Notes: generated by a model from the letters alone, not told the origin. Counted from the stretch's first letter, positions 15,597 through 23,631 are shown. The stretch: DNA of 30,486 bases from Candidatus Caenarcanales bacterium (GCA_022447685.1 JAKVAO010000028.1:1-30486); one strand, 5' to 3'. Program-made: numbers and translations.

Positions 15597-16409
15597 TTTC
15601 AAAATTTCAGAAATATCAGCTGCTTTATCAAGCTCATTATTTCTCTTATAGATTGCAACCAAATTTCTGATGCATCTTGCAACGATAAAAGCTTCTTCGA
15701 TTGGATCTAAATATTCATCTCTCCAGAAAACACTTAACTCTTGCGCGCGAATAACACATTCTTCTTTGGTAATCTTTCTACCACCAAAAAACGGATCCAA
15801 AAATTGGTCAGCAAATTTAATAATGAAATGCCCCGGAGCACCAACACCATGAACATCAATACCAAGTCTTCTTGCAACTAAAATATAAACGGAAGAAAGC
15901 ATGATTGGATTACCAAGCTTGGTTTCAAGAACTGTGTGCAAGAAATTATTACGAATATCGTAGTAATTAGATTGGTTACCAGAAAATTTCTCCTCATCGA
16001 AAAGAACAGTATTGATAGCCTTGATAGTATCATCAGTTGTAGCTTTAGTATCCAAAAGCTCTGAAACTCTTTTTGCGTAAGAATCTAATTGCTCAGAGTA
16101 AGCTATTTCGTCTAAATATGGTGTGTAAACTCTAGCTACTAGGAATAAGCCTTTCTCCAAATCATGATGATGGATTCTTTTCCAATCTTCAATCATATAC
16201 TTAAGACTCAATCTTGAGGCATGATACCAATTGTCAATCAAATCATCGTCGTTGGATTTAGAAGCGATATCATCAATAAGCTTCAGTGATTCAGGGCTCA
16301 AAGAACTAACTTGCTGCGCCATTAAAGATAAGACGGAAGTGTCAGAATCTTTCAGTAGGCTAACAAAACCATTAATTTGACTTTCGGAGAGGGCTTGAGT
16401 TGAATGCAT
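15588..16409 (-). CDS. SirB1/YchA-like transglutaminase-fold protein
   Basis: The middle segment is characteristic of the SirB1 (Transglut_core2) family: YYDIRNNFLHTVLETKLGNP, VYILVARRLGIDVHGVGAPG, then HFIIKF and LDPFFGG. The His and Asp of a transglutaminase-like triad are present in PGHF and DPF, but the usual Cys position reads Ser (GNPIMLSS), so protease or transglutaminase chemistry is doubtful. Members often carry C-terminal TPR-like helices, and this one ends with a short helical tail. The frame is open from a GTG at 16448. I favour the ATG at 16409 (273 residues), because a TATAAT lies just upstream of it and GGA precedes it. Confidence 0.85.
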   Translation of the reverse strand: MHSTQALSESQINGFVSLLKDSDTSVLSLMAQQVSSLSPESLKLIDDIASKSNDDDLIDNWYHASRLSLKYMIEDWKRIHHHDLEKGLFLVARVYTPYLDEIAYSEQLDSYAKRVSELLDTKATTDDTIKAINTVLFDEEKFSGNQSNYYDIRNNFLHTVLETKLGNPIMLSSVYILVARRLGIDVHGVGAPGHFIIKFADQFLDPFFGGRKITKEECVIRAQELSVFWRDEYLDPIEEAFIVARCIRNLVAIYKRNNELDKAADISEILKLI

Positions 16410-16551
16410 ATAAAACAATTCCAGATACATAATTATAGAAAATTTCACTTCATTAATTCAGACTTTTCTGCTTAAGACTGGTCAAATTTCCAAATTTAAT
16501 ATAGATTTAAGTATCTATTTAGGGTATATCAACATTAAGGTCAATATAAGT

Positions 16552-16848
16552 ATGGATAATAATACAAATCCTGAGGCAAATAACAACAAAAGCCCCAAAA
16601 AAAGAAGAAGGTTAAGCGACCTACCAGCCTTAAGTGAAAACACTAAAGACAAAATGGCTGAGAAAATTAATTATTTCAAGACTTTACCGAATCAAATATT
16701 AGAAAATGTCAAAGACCTCGAAGCGCCATTAAGAGTATCTAAAGACAAACATACAACTTATCAAAACCTAAAATCAAGCGTGATCAAAGGTAGAATCTCC
16801 ATAGTAAATATTAGTGATGAAGTAGACCCAGAGCATTTTAAGAAATGA
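16552..16848 (+). CDS. Small basic/acidic protein of unknown function
   Basis: The 98-residue product starts with an Asn/Lys/Arg-rich disordered region (NNNKSPKKRRRLSD) and continues with mixed helix. No domain is recognised. A weak AAGG lies 12-15 bases before the ATG. It ends 12 bases before the ABC permease gene, and the promoter of that gene overlaps its stop codon. A link to the transporter is possible but not shown. Confidence 0.55.
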   Translation: MDNNTNPEANNNKSPKKRRRLSDLPALSENTKDKMAEKINYFKTLPNQILENVKDLEAPLRVSKDKHTTYQNLKSSVIKGRISIVNISDEVDPEHFKK

Positions 16849-16854
16849 TAAAAT
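16846..16854 (+). promoter_or_regulatory. Extended -10 of the ABC permease gene
   Basis: TGATAAAAT, the same 9-mer as the trpG box, ends six bases before the permease ATG at 16861. No Shine-Dalgarno lies between. It is consistent with a leaderless start, although read-through from the upstream gene is also possible. Confidence 0.35.
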
Positions 16855-16860
16855 TTCACC

Positions 16861-17616
16861 ATGTTCAAGTTTACAAGGCACAGCCTTGTTATACGTTTTT
16901 TGTTTTTCTCGGGGCTCATATTATTTTGGGCTTTTATTGCTTACTTAAAAATCTATCCAAATTATTTATTACCAAGCCCACTTGAGGTACTGAAAACCAT
17001 CAATTTTGGTTTTTTTGAAGGTGACTATTTTATAGCTCTAGGTTCATCTTTTAGAAGAGTTTTAGTTGGTTACCTAATGGCTGTAAGTATTGGTTTAATT
17101 ACAGGTTTAGGCATAGCCAGATTCAAATACCTAAGTGACAGCATCGGCGCCTGCTTAACTGCCTTGCAATCGATTCCTAGTGTCGCTTGGGTCCCATTGG
17201 CTTTACTCTGGTTTGGCATTTCAGAAGCAGCTGTACTGTTCATAGTTATACTTGAAGCTTTCATCCCATCTGCTCTAGGTGTGCAGAATAGCATCAATAA
17301 TATCCCCGTTAAATTAATCCAAGCTGGTCAATCACTTGGTTGTAGCGGCTATAGCTTATACAAACGAGTCATAATCCCAGCGATACTTCCGCAGTTACTT
17401 AGCAGTCTCAGACTCAGCTGGGCGTTTGCATGGAGGGCACTTATCGCAGGAGAACTATTCGTAAATGGCTATGGTTTAGGGCAGACACTGGAACTTGGAA
17501 GAAGCTTATCTGATATGTCTCAAGTAATAGCAATGATAGTTATAATTGCTATAGTTGGTTATTTGACTGACAATATATTTTTCAAATCTCTAGAAAAAAC
17601 TCTCAACTACCATTAA
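16861..17616 (+). CDS. ABC transporter permease, SsuC/TauC type
   Basis: This inner-membrane permease has about six membrane helices and belongs to the BPD_transp_1 family, nitrate/sulfonate/taurine branch. The cytoplasmic EAA loop is visible as GQSLGCSGYSLYKRVIIP followed by AILPQLLSSLRLSWAFAW. The N-terminal LPSPLEVLKT and SIPSVAWVPLALLWFG are typical of the SsuC/TauC group. The 251 residues are normal. It overlaps the ATPase gene by one base (TAATG). The substrate cannot be read from the sequence; the group carries sulfonates, nitrate, bicarbonate or pyrimidine-like compounds. No periplasmic binding protein gene is adjacent. Confidence 0.9.
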   Translation: MFKFTRHSLVIRFLFFSGLILFWAFIAYLKIYPNYLLPSPLEVLKTINFGFFEGDYFIALGSSFRRVLVGYLMAVSIGLITGLGIARFKYLSDSIGACLTALQSIPSVAWVPLALLWFGISEAAVLFIVILEAFIPSALGVQNSINNIPVKLIQAGQSLGCSGYSLYKRVIIPAILPQLLSSLRLSWAFAWRALIAGELFVNGYGLGQTLELGRSLSDMSQVIAMIVIIAIVGYLTDNIFFKSLEKTLNYH

Positions 17617-18404
17617 TGACGCTATCCATACAAGATCTGAATCTAAAATTTTCTAGCAAAGGGAAAAGCCAGCAGTTATTTAATGGTCTTTCGCTTGAAA
17701 TAAACAAAAGTGATTTTGTCTGTATACTTGGGCCTTCCGGCTGTGGCAAAAGCTCCTTTCTCAATATCATTGCTGGCTTTGAGAATAACTATGAAGGTAA
17801 AGTTTTATTCAACGGCGAAGTAATTAATAAACCAGATATCAGCAGAGCAGTAGTATTCCAAGATTACGCACTATTTCCATGGCTGAATGTCATAGAGAAT
17901 GTAAGCTTCGGGCTTAAGAAAAAAATCCCAAATAAAGGTGACAGATTACTGCACGCTGTTAGGTATCTTGAATTAGTAGACTTAGTAAACTTCGCTAAAT
18001 CTAAAGTAAGCGAACTTTCTGGTGGCATGCAGCAGAGAGTTGCTATAGCAAGAGCACTTGCGGTTAGACCTGAAATTTTACTATTAGATGAACCGCTTGG
18101 TGCTTTAGACGAGATATCCCGTAAAAACCTTCAGGATGAGTTGATTAAAATCTGGAAAGAAATTCGACAAACTATTTTATTTATCACTCATAGTGTCGAT
18201 GAAGCTTTGCTACTCGCTAACAGAATAATTGTTCTCAATTCCAATAGTGAAAAAGTTCTAGATATTGAATTCAATGCAAGTTACCCAAGATCACTTAGCA
18301 GTAGCGAATGTACTCAACAAAGAAGCGCTATTAAAGAGGCTTTAAGTTTTACTCAAAACAAAAAACAGAAGATTGAGACAAGTGCTTTTGATCCTGGAAT
18401 TTAG
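17616..18404 (+). CDS. ABC transporter ATP-binding protein, SsuB/TauB type
   Basis: This nucleotide-binding subunit partners with the preceding permease. The motifs are complete: Walker A GPSGCGKS at 39-46, Q-loop Gln82 in VFQDYALFPW, signature LSGGMQQRVAIARA from 134, Walker B LLLDEP at 155-160, D-loop LGALD and switch His192. The FQDYALFPWLNVIENVSFGL stretch is typical of the SsuB/TauB branch. There are 262 residues. The C-terminus beyond about 245 is a Lys/Ser-rich tail. The one-base overlap with the permease indicates co-translation. Confidence 0.94.
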   Translation: MTLSIQDLNLKFSSKGKSQQLFNGLSLEINKSDFVCILGPSGCGKSSFLNIIAGFENNYEGKVLFNGEVINKPDISRAVVFQDYALFPWLNVIENVSFGLKKKIPNKGDRLLHAVRYLELVDLVNFAKSKVSELSGGMQQRVAIARALAVRPEILLLDEPLGALDEISRKNLQDELIKIWKEIRQTILFITHSVDEALLLANRIIVLNSNSEKVLDIEFNASYPRSLSSSECTQQRSAIKEALSFTQNKKQKIETSAFDPGI

Positions 18405-18416
18405 CAGTGTTATAAT
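18388..18416 (+). promoter_or_regulatory. Full promoter of the flavodoxin gene, leaderless arrangement
   Basis: TTGATC (18388-18393), a 17-base spacer and TATAAT (18411-18416) with TG at 18408-18409 form the best sigma70-type promoter in the window. It straddles the ABC ATPase stop codon. The ATG at 18425 begins eight bases after the -10 box, so the mRNA should start within about three bases of it. Confidence 0.6.
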
Positions 18417-18424
18417 TTTTCTTA

Positions 18425-18871
18425 ATGGGAAAAAAAATTGCAGTTTTATATGGAACAGAGACTGGTAATTCTGAAGGAGTAGCTGATGAATTTGCTAAAG
18501 CCGCTAAATCCAAAGGACACGAAGTTGAGTTAGGATCTATCGCAGACAAAAGTCTTGATGATTTAAAGAATTTCGAAACTTCAGTTTTTGTAATTTCCAC
18601 TTGGGGCGATGGAGATCCCCCAGGAGACGCTGAAGGAATCTGCAATAATCTCTTCACATCAGAAGCTGACGAACTTAAACTCGATAAAATGCGTTTTCAT
18701 GTTCTTGCGTTAGGTGATAAGAGCTATGTTGACTACTGTGGTTGCGGCAGAAGACTAGATGGTCATCTTGAAAGATTGGGTGCAAGTAGATTTTTAGATA
18801 GAAAAGACTTAGACACAGACTTTGAAGATCACGTTGATGCGTGGAAAGATGAAGTACTGAAAGTTATCTAA
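18425..18871 (+). CDS. Flavodoxin-like protein
   Basis: A short-chain flavodoxin fold binding FMN. The phosphate loop is TETGNSEG (11-18), followed by the flavin-stacking loops STWGDGDPPGDAEG and GDKSYVDYCGCGRRLD. The last motif resembles the flavodoxin domain of sulfite reductase CysJ and cytochrome P450 reductase, as well as MioC, more than the classical electron-transfer flavodoxins. The 148 residues form a stand-alone domain without a reductase module. It probably acts as an electron carrier or as a subunit for a separate reductase. No Shine-Dalgarno precedes the ATG. Confidence 0.9.
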   Translation: MGKKIAVLYGTETGNSEGVADEFAKAAKSKGHEVELGSIADKSLDDLKNFETSVFVISTWGDGDPPGDAEGICNNLFTSEADELKLDKMRFHVLALGDKSYVDYCGCGRRLDGHLERLGASRFLDRKDLDTDFEDHVDAWKDEVLKVI

Positions 18872-18925
18872 TAAATCAAGCTTAAAAGTTTATAGCTCGT
18901 AGCTAGCATTAATAATGAAAATCGC

Positions 18926-18931
18926 TATAAT
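18926..18931 (+). promoter_or_regulatory. -10 box of aroA, leaderless arrangement
   Basis: A perfect TATAAT is separated by eight bases (AGCTATTG) from the ATG at 18940. There is no Shine-Dalgarno in this gap and no strong -35. Confidence 0.45.
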
Positions 18932-18939
18932 AGCTATTG

Positions 18940-20280
18940 ATGATCAATCCTATTATAAGCAAACGTAAAAATTTCAAAAAACCAATCAAAGTTCCAGGAG
19001 ATAAATCTATCTCCCATAGATCAATAATACTGGGATCTATCGCTAAAGGAAGAACTGAAGTTAGTAATTTCCTTACTGGAGAAGATTGTATTTGCACTCA
19101 GAAAGCTTTTCAGGCTTTGGGTGTGGAGATAGAAACTTATTTCGGCAACCCAGATAATCCGACTTTAAGAATCAATGGTAATGGTATCTACTCACTTAAA
19201 GAAGCGAAAGAAGATATATACCTAGGCAATTCAGGAACTGGAATGAGATTACTTTCTGGACTTTTTGCAGGTTTACCTTTTAACACGAAGCTCACTGGAG
19301 ACGAGTCTTTAAGCTCTCGCCCAATGAAAAGAGTAATAGATCCTCTGACTCAAATGGGAGCGAATATTGCATCCAACGAAGGCAAAGCACCTCTCAATAT
19401 CAATGGTACTAATAACCTAAGAGGCATTACTTATCACTCCCCAATTGCTTCAGCTCAAGTCAAATCCTGCTTGCTATTGGCTGGTTTAAACGCTGAAGGT
19501 GTAACCACAATCATAGAACCAGAGAAGTCTAGAGACCACTCTGAAAGAATGCTCGAGTATTTTGGTTCGAATATTTCTTACCATAGTGGCAGCTTAGAAG
19601 TAAGTATAAAAAAATCAGAGAAAGATCTTTCTGGTCAAATTATTAGGGTCCCTGGAGACATATCCAGTGCTGCATTTTTTATGGTAGCCGGAGCGATTTG
19701 TGAAGACTCTGAAATATTTCTAGAGAATGTTGGTATCAACCCAACAAGAACTGGAATTCTAGATGTTTTAACTATGATGAACATCGACTTCAACGTTGAA
19801 AATATTCGAGATGAAGCAAGAGAACCAAGAGCTGATATCTTAATCAAGAGTTCAGAAATCAAAGGCTGCGAAATCTCGGGCAATCTTATTCCAAGGCTAA
19901 TCGATGAAATTCCTGTAATTGCAATTCTAGCTGCTCAAGCAAATGGAACTACTGTAATCAAAAACGCTGAAGAACTTAAAGTAAAAGAATCTAACCGTAT
20001 TACCAGCACCGTAAATATGCTCAAAGAGCTTGGGGTGAATGTTGAAGAAACGGACGATGGCATGATTATAGAGGGCCTAGCCGCTAAAGAATTTCCAGGT
20101 AGCAGTTCTAGTACAGATAAAATAGTAATAGACAGTCATGGTGATCATAGAATTGCTATGAGTTCAGCTATAGCTGCACTGCAATCGAGTAAGCCTGTCG
20201 AAATTCTCAAAAGTGAGTATGTAAACACCTCATTTCCTGGATTTTTCGAATTACTAAATAAAGAAGAAGCTAGAGCTTAG
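18940..20280 (+). CDS. aroA: 3-phosphoshikimate 1-carboxyvinyltransferase (EPSP synthase)
   Basis: AroA joins phosphoenolpyruvate to shikimate-3-phosphate, the sixth shikimate-pathway step, towards chorismate. The 446 residues are typical. Motifs are VPGDKSISHRS near the N-terminus, LGNSGTGMRLLSG, SLSSRPMKRV, SAQVKSCLLLAG, LKVKESNRI and DSHGDHRIAMS. The GDKSISHRS form is that of class II EPSP synthases (Bacillus and Agrobacterium types) rather than the E. coli GSKSVSNR form. An in-frame TTG at 18937 is less likely than the ATG because it lies nearer the -10 box. It shares the chorismate theme with trpG/pabA but is not adjacent. The 3' end overlaps the convergent 433-residue gene by 11 bases. 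Confidence 0.96.
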   Translation: MINPIISKRKNFKKPIKVPGDKSISHRSIILGSIAKGRTEVSNFLTGEDCICTQKAFQALGVEIETYFGNPDNPTLRINGNGIYSLKEAKEDIYLGNSGTGMRLLSGLFAGLPFNTKLTGDESLSSRPMKRVIDPLTQMGANIASNEGKAPLNINGTNNLRGITYHSPIASAQVKSCLLLAGLNAEGVTTIIEPEKSRDHSERMLEYFGSNISYHSGSLEVSIKKSEKDLSGQIIRVPGDISSAAFFMVAGAICEDSEIFLENVGINPTRTGILDVLTMMNIDFNVENIRDEAREPRADILIKSSEIKGCEISGNLIPRLIDEIPVIAILAAQANGTTVIKNAEELKVKESNRITSTVNMLKELGVNVEETDDGMIIEGLAAKEFPGSSSSTDKIVIDSHGDHRIAMSSAIAALQSSKPVEILKSEYVNTSFPGFFELLNKEEARA

Positions 20281-21571
20281 TTTTCTGGTTTATGTTTTTT
20301 AGCTCTTCTATAAATTCATCTGAAAATTTAACTAGACTTTTATCGAAGATACCTAGCTTTGCTAAATCTCTTAGGTAAATTTCTGGATAGTGAAAATCTG
20401 GATCAATACTATATCTTTGAATAACATCATAATTTTTATTTACGTCGAGCTTTTCTTTGACATTTTCAATTTTATTTTTTAAATTTAAGAATCCCTCTTC
20501 TTTATCCACTAAACCATGCATTAAATTGAGAAAAATCACTTTATCTTCATCGACCAAAGATTTTGTAGATTGACGAAAAACTCTAATATTAGCTTCAGGC
20601 ATCTTTTCATAAAATTTGTCTACCAAATTGATTCCTAGGTCCTCTATCTTATTAATCTTCTTCTTTAGATCTGCTAAATCTGGATAGTCATCGTATTTTG
20701 AATCATGAATCTTGGCATCAAGTCTCTGGGCATACAAGCATATACTTGCGTAATCCAAGAAAGCCTCTATTGAAGGTCTTTCATACTTGGAGTATTGAAA
20801 AGAATCTACATGAATACCTTCAATATGTTTTTGAAATTCATCTATCCACTGATCATTCTTCCTGTACAATATTAAATCCTCGGCTGTTAAGTTTTTCTTG
20901 AAAACATATTCTTGATTATCTTCATAGCCATTATTTAGATTTGGAAGCCAAGAAGCGTTAGAAGGGTAATAATTATGTTCAATATAAAAAGAAGGAATAA
21001 TTTTAAACTTCCCGGAGCCGCGTCCAAAAAAATCACCCTGCTGAGATCCCCCCGTTGCCAGTGGATAGCTAAATACGAGTGGTTTTACTAGTTCGCAATT
21101 TTCTAGTGTATAGAAAATAGAATCTTTATCTAAAGTCTCTTTTTCTTTTTTGACTAGGGATTTAAAAAGGATTTCATCTTCACTACCTGTTATTTGTTGA
21201 TATTTGCCCTCAATTTTGTATAATTCTTCTGCAGCAGCAGCAAATTTACCTTTAACCAATGGAGAAATTTCCCTTGGGAAGTTTTTAAAAATCTGCTCAA
21301 TTGAGTTATCTTGATTCAGAGCCGAGAATAAAGCCCTGCTATATCTATCAACAAAGCTCTGATTATTTTTGTCTACTTGAGAATTACAACTTGTACTGTT
21401 TTGGAGTTTTATTAAGCAATCAAGATGCCTATTTATCCTCTTGAATATATTAACAACACTCTGCAAATTTACTAAAGTTTCCAAGTCTTTCTTAATTTCT
21501 TGGTGATTCTGAATAATACTCTCTCGACTTTGTTTAACTTTTTGCAAATTTAAGAGCTTTGAATTAAACAA
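20270..21571 (-). CDS. Orphan 433-residue protein
   Basis: I do not recognise this protein. It lacks a signal peptide and membrane segments. The N-terminal 75 residues are helical and probably coiled-coil (QSRESIIQNHQEIKKDLETL). The middle (about 160-245) has a Gly/aromatic-rich stretch with GGSQQGDFFGRGSGKFKI, SFYIEHNYYPSNASWLPN and NGYEDNQEYVFKKN. The C-terminal half is Lys/Asp/Tyr-rich and helical. The reading frame is long and clean in an AT-rich sequence, so it is surely coding. The start is a TTG with GAGG/AGGG upstream; no internal ATG lies near the N-terminus. Its 3' end overlaps aroA. Confidence 0.8.
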   Translation of the reverse strand: MFNSKLLNLQKVKQSRESIIQNHQEIKKDLETLVNLQSVVNIFKRINRHLDCLIKLQNSTSCNSQVDKNNQSFVDRYSRALFSALNQDNSIEQIFKNFPREISPLVKGKFAAAAEELYKIEGKYQQITGSEDEILFKSLVKKEKETLDKDSIFYTLENCELVKPLVFSYPLATGGSQQGDFFGRGSGKFKIIPSFYIEHNYYPSNASWLPNLNNGYEDNQEYVFKKNLTAEDLILYRKNDQWIDEFQKHIEGIHVDSFQYSKYERPSIEAFLDYASICLYAQRLDAKIHDSKYDDYPDLADLKKKINKIEDLGINLVDKFYEKMPEANIRVFRQSTKSLVDEDKVIFLNLMHGLVDKEEGFLNLKNKIENVKEKLDVNKNYDVIQRYSIDPDFHYPEIYLRDLAKLGIFDKSLVKFSDEFIEELKNINQKTKL

Positions 21572-21697
21572 TTTCCCTATATTACCTCAAAATATCTTTA
21601 CAAGTACGATGTATTAACATTATACTTACGAGCAGGGATGCGAGTCAAGATAATCTTGCAAGTTTTGCAATTAAATATAGTTCCATAAAAATTGATA

Positions 21698-21706
21698 TGC
21701 TATAAT
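21698..21706 (+). promoter_or_regulatory. Extended -10 promoter of the small ORF/degT pair
   Basis: TGCTATAAT is a perfect TATAAT (21701-21706) with the TGn extension. The predicted start near 21713 leaves a short leader carrying AAGGTGAG before the ATG at 21730. Confidence 0.55.
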
Positions 21707-21729
21707 AATCACTTCAAGGTGAGAGAACT

Positions 21730-21831
21730 ATGTCTAAAAAAATTAATCCTGATAAGCAACAAGCTGGTATGAAAAGAGCAGCTAAAGTATTAAAAAGAAA
21801 GCAAAAAAAGGCTAAAGCAAATAAAGCTTAA
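21730..21831 (+). CDS. 33-residue Lys-rich protein upstream of degT
   Basis: This short frame reads MSKKINPDKQQAGMKRAAKV and continues with K/R/A-rich residues to a TAA at 21829-21831. It has a good Shine-Dalgarno (AAGGTGAG, seven bases before ATG) and its own extended -10 promoter, which argue that it is translated. The stop abuts the GTG of the aminotransferase without a gap, so it may couple its translation. The product is strongly basic, as expected for a nucleic-acid- or ribosome-binding peptide, but no family is recognised. Confidence 0.65.
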   Translation: MSKKINPDKQQAGMKRAAKVLKRKQKKAKANKA

Positions 21832-23025
21832 GTGAAAGTACCTTTATTAGACTTACAGGCACAATACGCTCAAATCCAATCAGAAGTTGAGCCACAAGTC
21901 CTTAGCATTCTACGTAGTGGCAGATATATAATGTCTGACCATGTTAAATCTTTTGAAAAAAATTCTGCTGAGTTCCTTGGTGCTAAGCACAGTATTTCAT
22001 GTGCAAATGGCTCAGATGCTTTGTATATATCGCTTTTAGCGTTAGATATTGGAGCCGGTGATGAAGTTATAACTACTCCATTTACCTATATTGCAAGCTC
22101 AGAAGCTATAGACCAAGTAGGTGCTAAACCAGTATTTGCAGATATTGATCTTAATAATTTTAATATTTCAGCTAAAGAAATAGAAAAACAGGTAACAGAG
22201 AAAACAAAAGCAATAATTATTGTTCATTTATTCGGTCAAGCCTGTGATATGGACTCAATAATGAATCTTGCAAGTAAGCATAATCTAAGAGTAATTGAGG
22301 ATTCAGCTCAGGCTTTTGGAACAGAATATATTGATACTCAGAAAATTTCCCATAAAGCTGGAGCTATAGCTGATATAGGAACTTATAGTTTTTATCCTAC
22401 CAAGAATCTTTCTTGTGCAGGCGATGGTGGTCTTATGACTACTAACTCAGATGAGCTTGCAGCTAGACTTAGACGTATCAAAGCTCATGGCTCAGAGAAA
22501 AGGTATTATCACTCTGAACTAGGAGTAAATAGTAGGTTAGATGAAATACAAGCAGCAGTTCTAAATTCTAAACTTAAATTAATTCAGAGCTGGAATCAAA
22601 AAAGATCTGAGAATGCCAAAATTTATTTTCAATTATTGAAAGACTTGGAAAAAGATAAATTCTTAAAGTTACCTAGAGTTGAAGACTATAGTAATCATAT
22701 CTTTCATCAGTTTTCAATTTTGGTTTGCCCAGAACATGAAAAATCTCAAAACTATAGAGATGAGCTTAAGCAATTTTTAGGAAATAAAGAAATAGGTTCA
22801 GAAATATATTATCCATTATCTCTGCATCAACAAGAAGTTTATGAATATCTGAATTATAGTGAAAATGATTTTCCTAATTCACTAAAAGCATCGAATTCAG
22901 TACTCTCAATTCCTATATATCCTGAATTAAATAGAGAACAGATTGAATATGTTGCAGAATCAATTAAAGAGTTTTTTGCAACAAAAAAGATACAAATTGA
23001 AGCTGCGCTTAAAGCGGCAGTCTAA
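21832..23025 (+). CDS. DegT/DnrJ/EryC1/StrS family aminotransferase
   Basis: This PLP-dependent enzyme family transaminates keto-sugar nucleotides to amino sugars for surface polysaccharides, glycoproteins or secondary metabolites. Visible are PLLDLQAQYAQI at the N-terminus, the ANGSDAL phosphate-binding segment, EDSAQAFG with the PLP-contacting Asp and Gln, Lys191 (Schiff base) in SFYPTKNLSCAGDGG, and NSRLDEIQAA. There are 397 residues. It begins with GTG immediately after the 33-codon ORF. In bacteria with this family, flagellin or envelope glycosylation is one common destination; no sugar pathway genes lie adjacent, so the substrate is open. Confidence 0.93.
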   Translation: MKVPLLDLQAQYAQIQSEVEPQVLSILRSGRYIMSDHVKSFEKNSAEFLGAKHSISCANGSDALYISLLALDIGAGDEVITTPFTYIASSEAIDQVGAKPVFADIDLNNFNISAKEIEKQVTEKTKAIIIVHLFGQACDMDSIMNLASKHNLRVIEDSAQAFGTEYIDTQKISHKAGAIADIGTYSFYPTKNLSCAGDGGLMTTNSDELAARLRRIKAHGSEKRYYHSELGVNSRLDEIQAAVLNSKLKLIQSWNQKRSENAKIYFQLLKDLEKDKFLKLPRVEDYSNHIFHQFSILVCPEHEKSQNYRDELKQFLGNKEIGSEIYYPLSLHQQEVYEYLNYSENDFPNSLKASNSVLSIPIYPELNREQIEYVAESIKEFFATKKIQIEAALKAAV

Positions 23026-23043
23026 GCTTAGAAAGACCGCCGC
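23014..23043 (+). other. Hairpin over the degT stop codon
   Basis: GCGGCAGTCT (23014-23023) pairs with AGACCGCCGC (23034-23043) at nine of ten positions around a 10-base loop. There is no following U-run, so terminator function is unsure; it may stabilise the 3' end. Confidence 0.4.
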
Positions 23044-23096
23044 AGAACTTCAAATTCAAGGCTTTCGAGGATAAGAAAGCGCGGTGTAACTGTATC

Positions 23097-23570
23097 TTAT
23101 ATGTCTTTTATAAGAGCATGCTCGTTACACTCATTAAAGAACGGACAAATCACACACTCTTTGAAGACTTTTTCTGGCAAAGTCTTAATGTTAACCTCTC
23201 TATAAAGTAATTTTTCAAAAAAAGCAACCTGATAAGTAAGAGCGAAGATCTTTTTGATATTCATTCCTCTTGCTTCATCTTCACAGTCTAAAACTAATTG
23301 AGCTCCAAGCCCTTGCCCTTGATAATCTTGCATAACTGCAAGGCTTTTAACCTCAGCTAAAGCCTCAGAAAAGATATCTAAGTGAGCACAGGCAACTATT
23401 TCTTTACTTTTAGTGTCTTCTATAACCCTAAAACCTCTTATAAGTCTGAATAATTGATCTTCAGTCTTAGCTAATAGAAGTTTTTGGTCGGAAAAAGACT
23501 TTAAAAGCAAATATATTGCTTTAATATCATCAACTCTAGCCCGGCGTATACTAATATTAGAGTTTTTCAC
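23097..23570 (-). CDS. GNAT acetyltransferase, probable short N-acetylglutamate synthase (ArgA-like)
   Basis: This is a GNAT-fold acetyltransferase with the acetyl-CoA pyrophosphate-binding motif QDYQGQGLGAQLV (81-93) preceded by the beta strand EVKSLAVM. The C-terminus carries a Cys cluster (CVICPFFNEC, Cys139, 142 and 148). This matches the LP-KV---C--CP-F--C-E pattern of short, stand-alone ArgA-like acetyltransferases involved in the first arginine step. The 157 residues fit that subgroup. Arginine genes are not adjacent, so the assignment rests on the C-terminal motif. The start is GTG. Confidence 0.75.
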   Translation of the reverse strand: MKNSNISIRRARVDDIKAIYLLLKSFSDQKLLLAKTEDQLFRLIRGFRVIEDTKSKEIVACAHLDIFSEALAEVKSLAVMQDYQGQGLGAQLVLDCEDEARGMNIKKIFALTYQVAFFEKLLYREVNIKTLPEKVFKECVICPFFNECNEHALIKDI

Positions 23571-23631
23571 CTTAATCAGCCTTGATTTTAGTGCTATGCA
23601 GTGATTTTCAGCTTAGCTTATAACTATAAAA

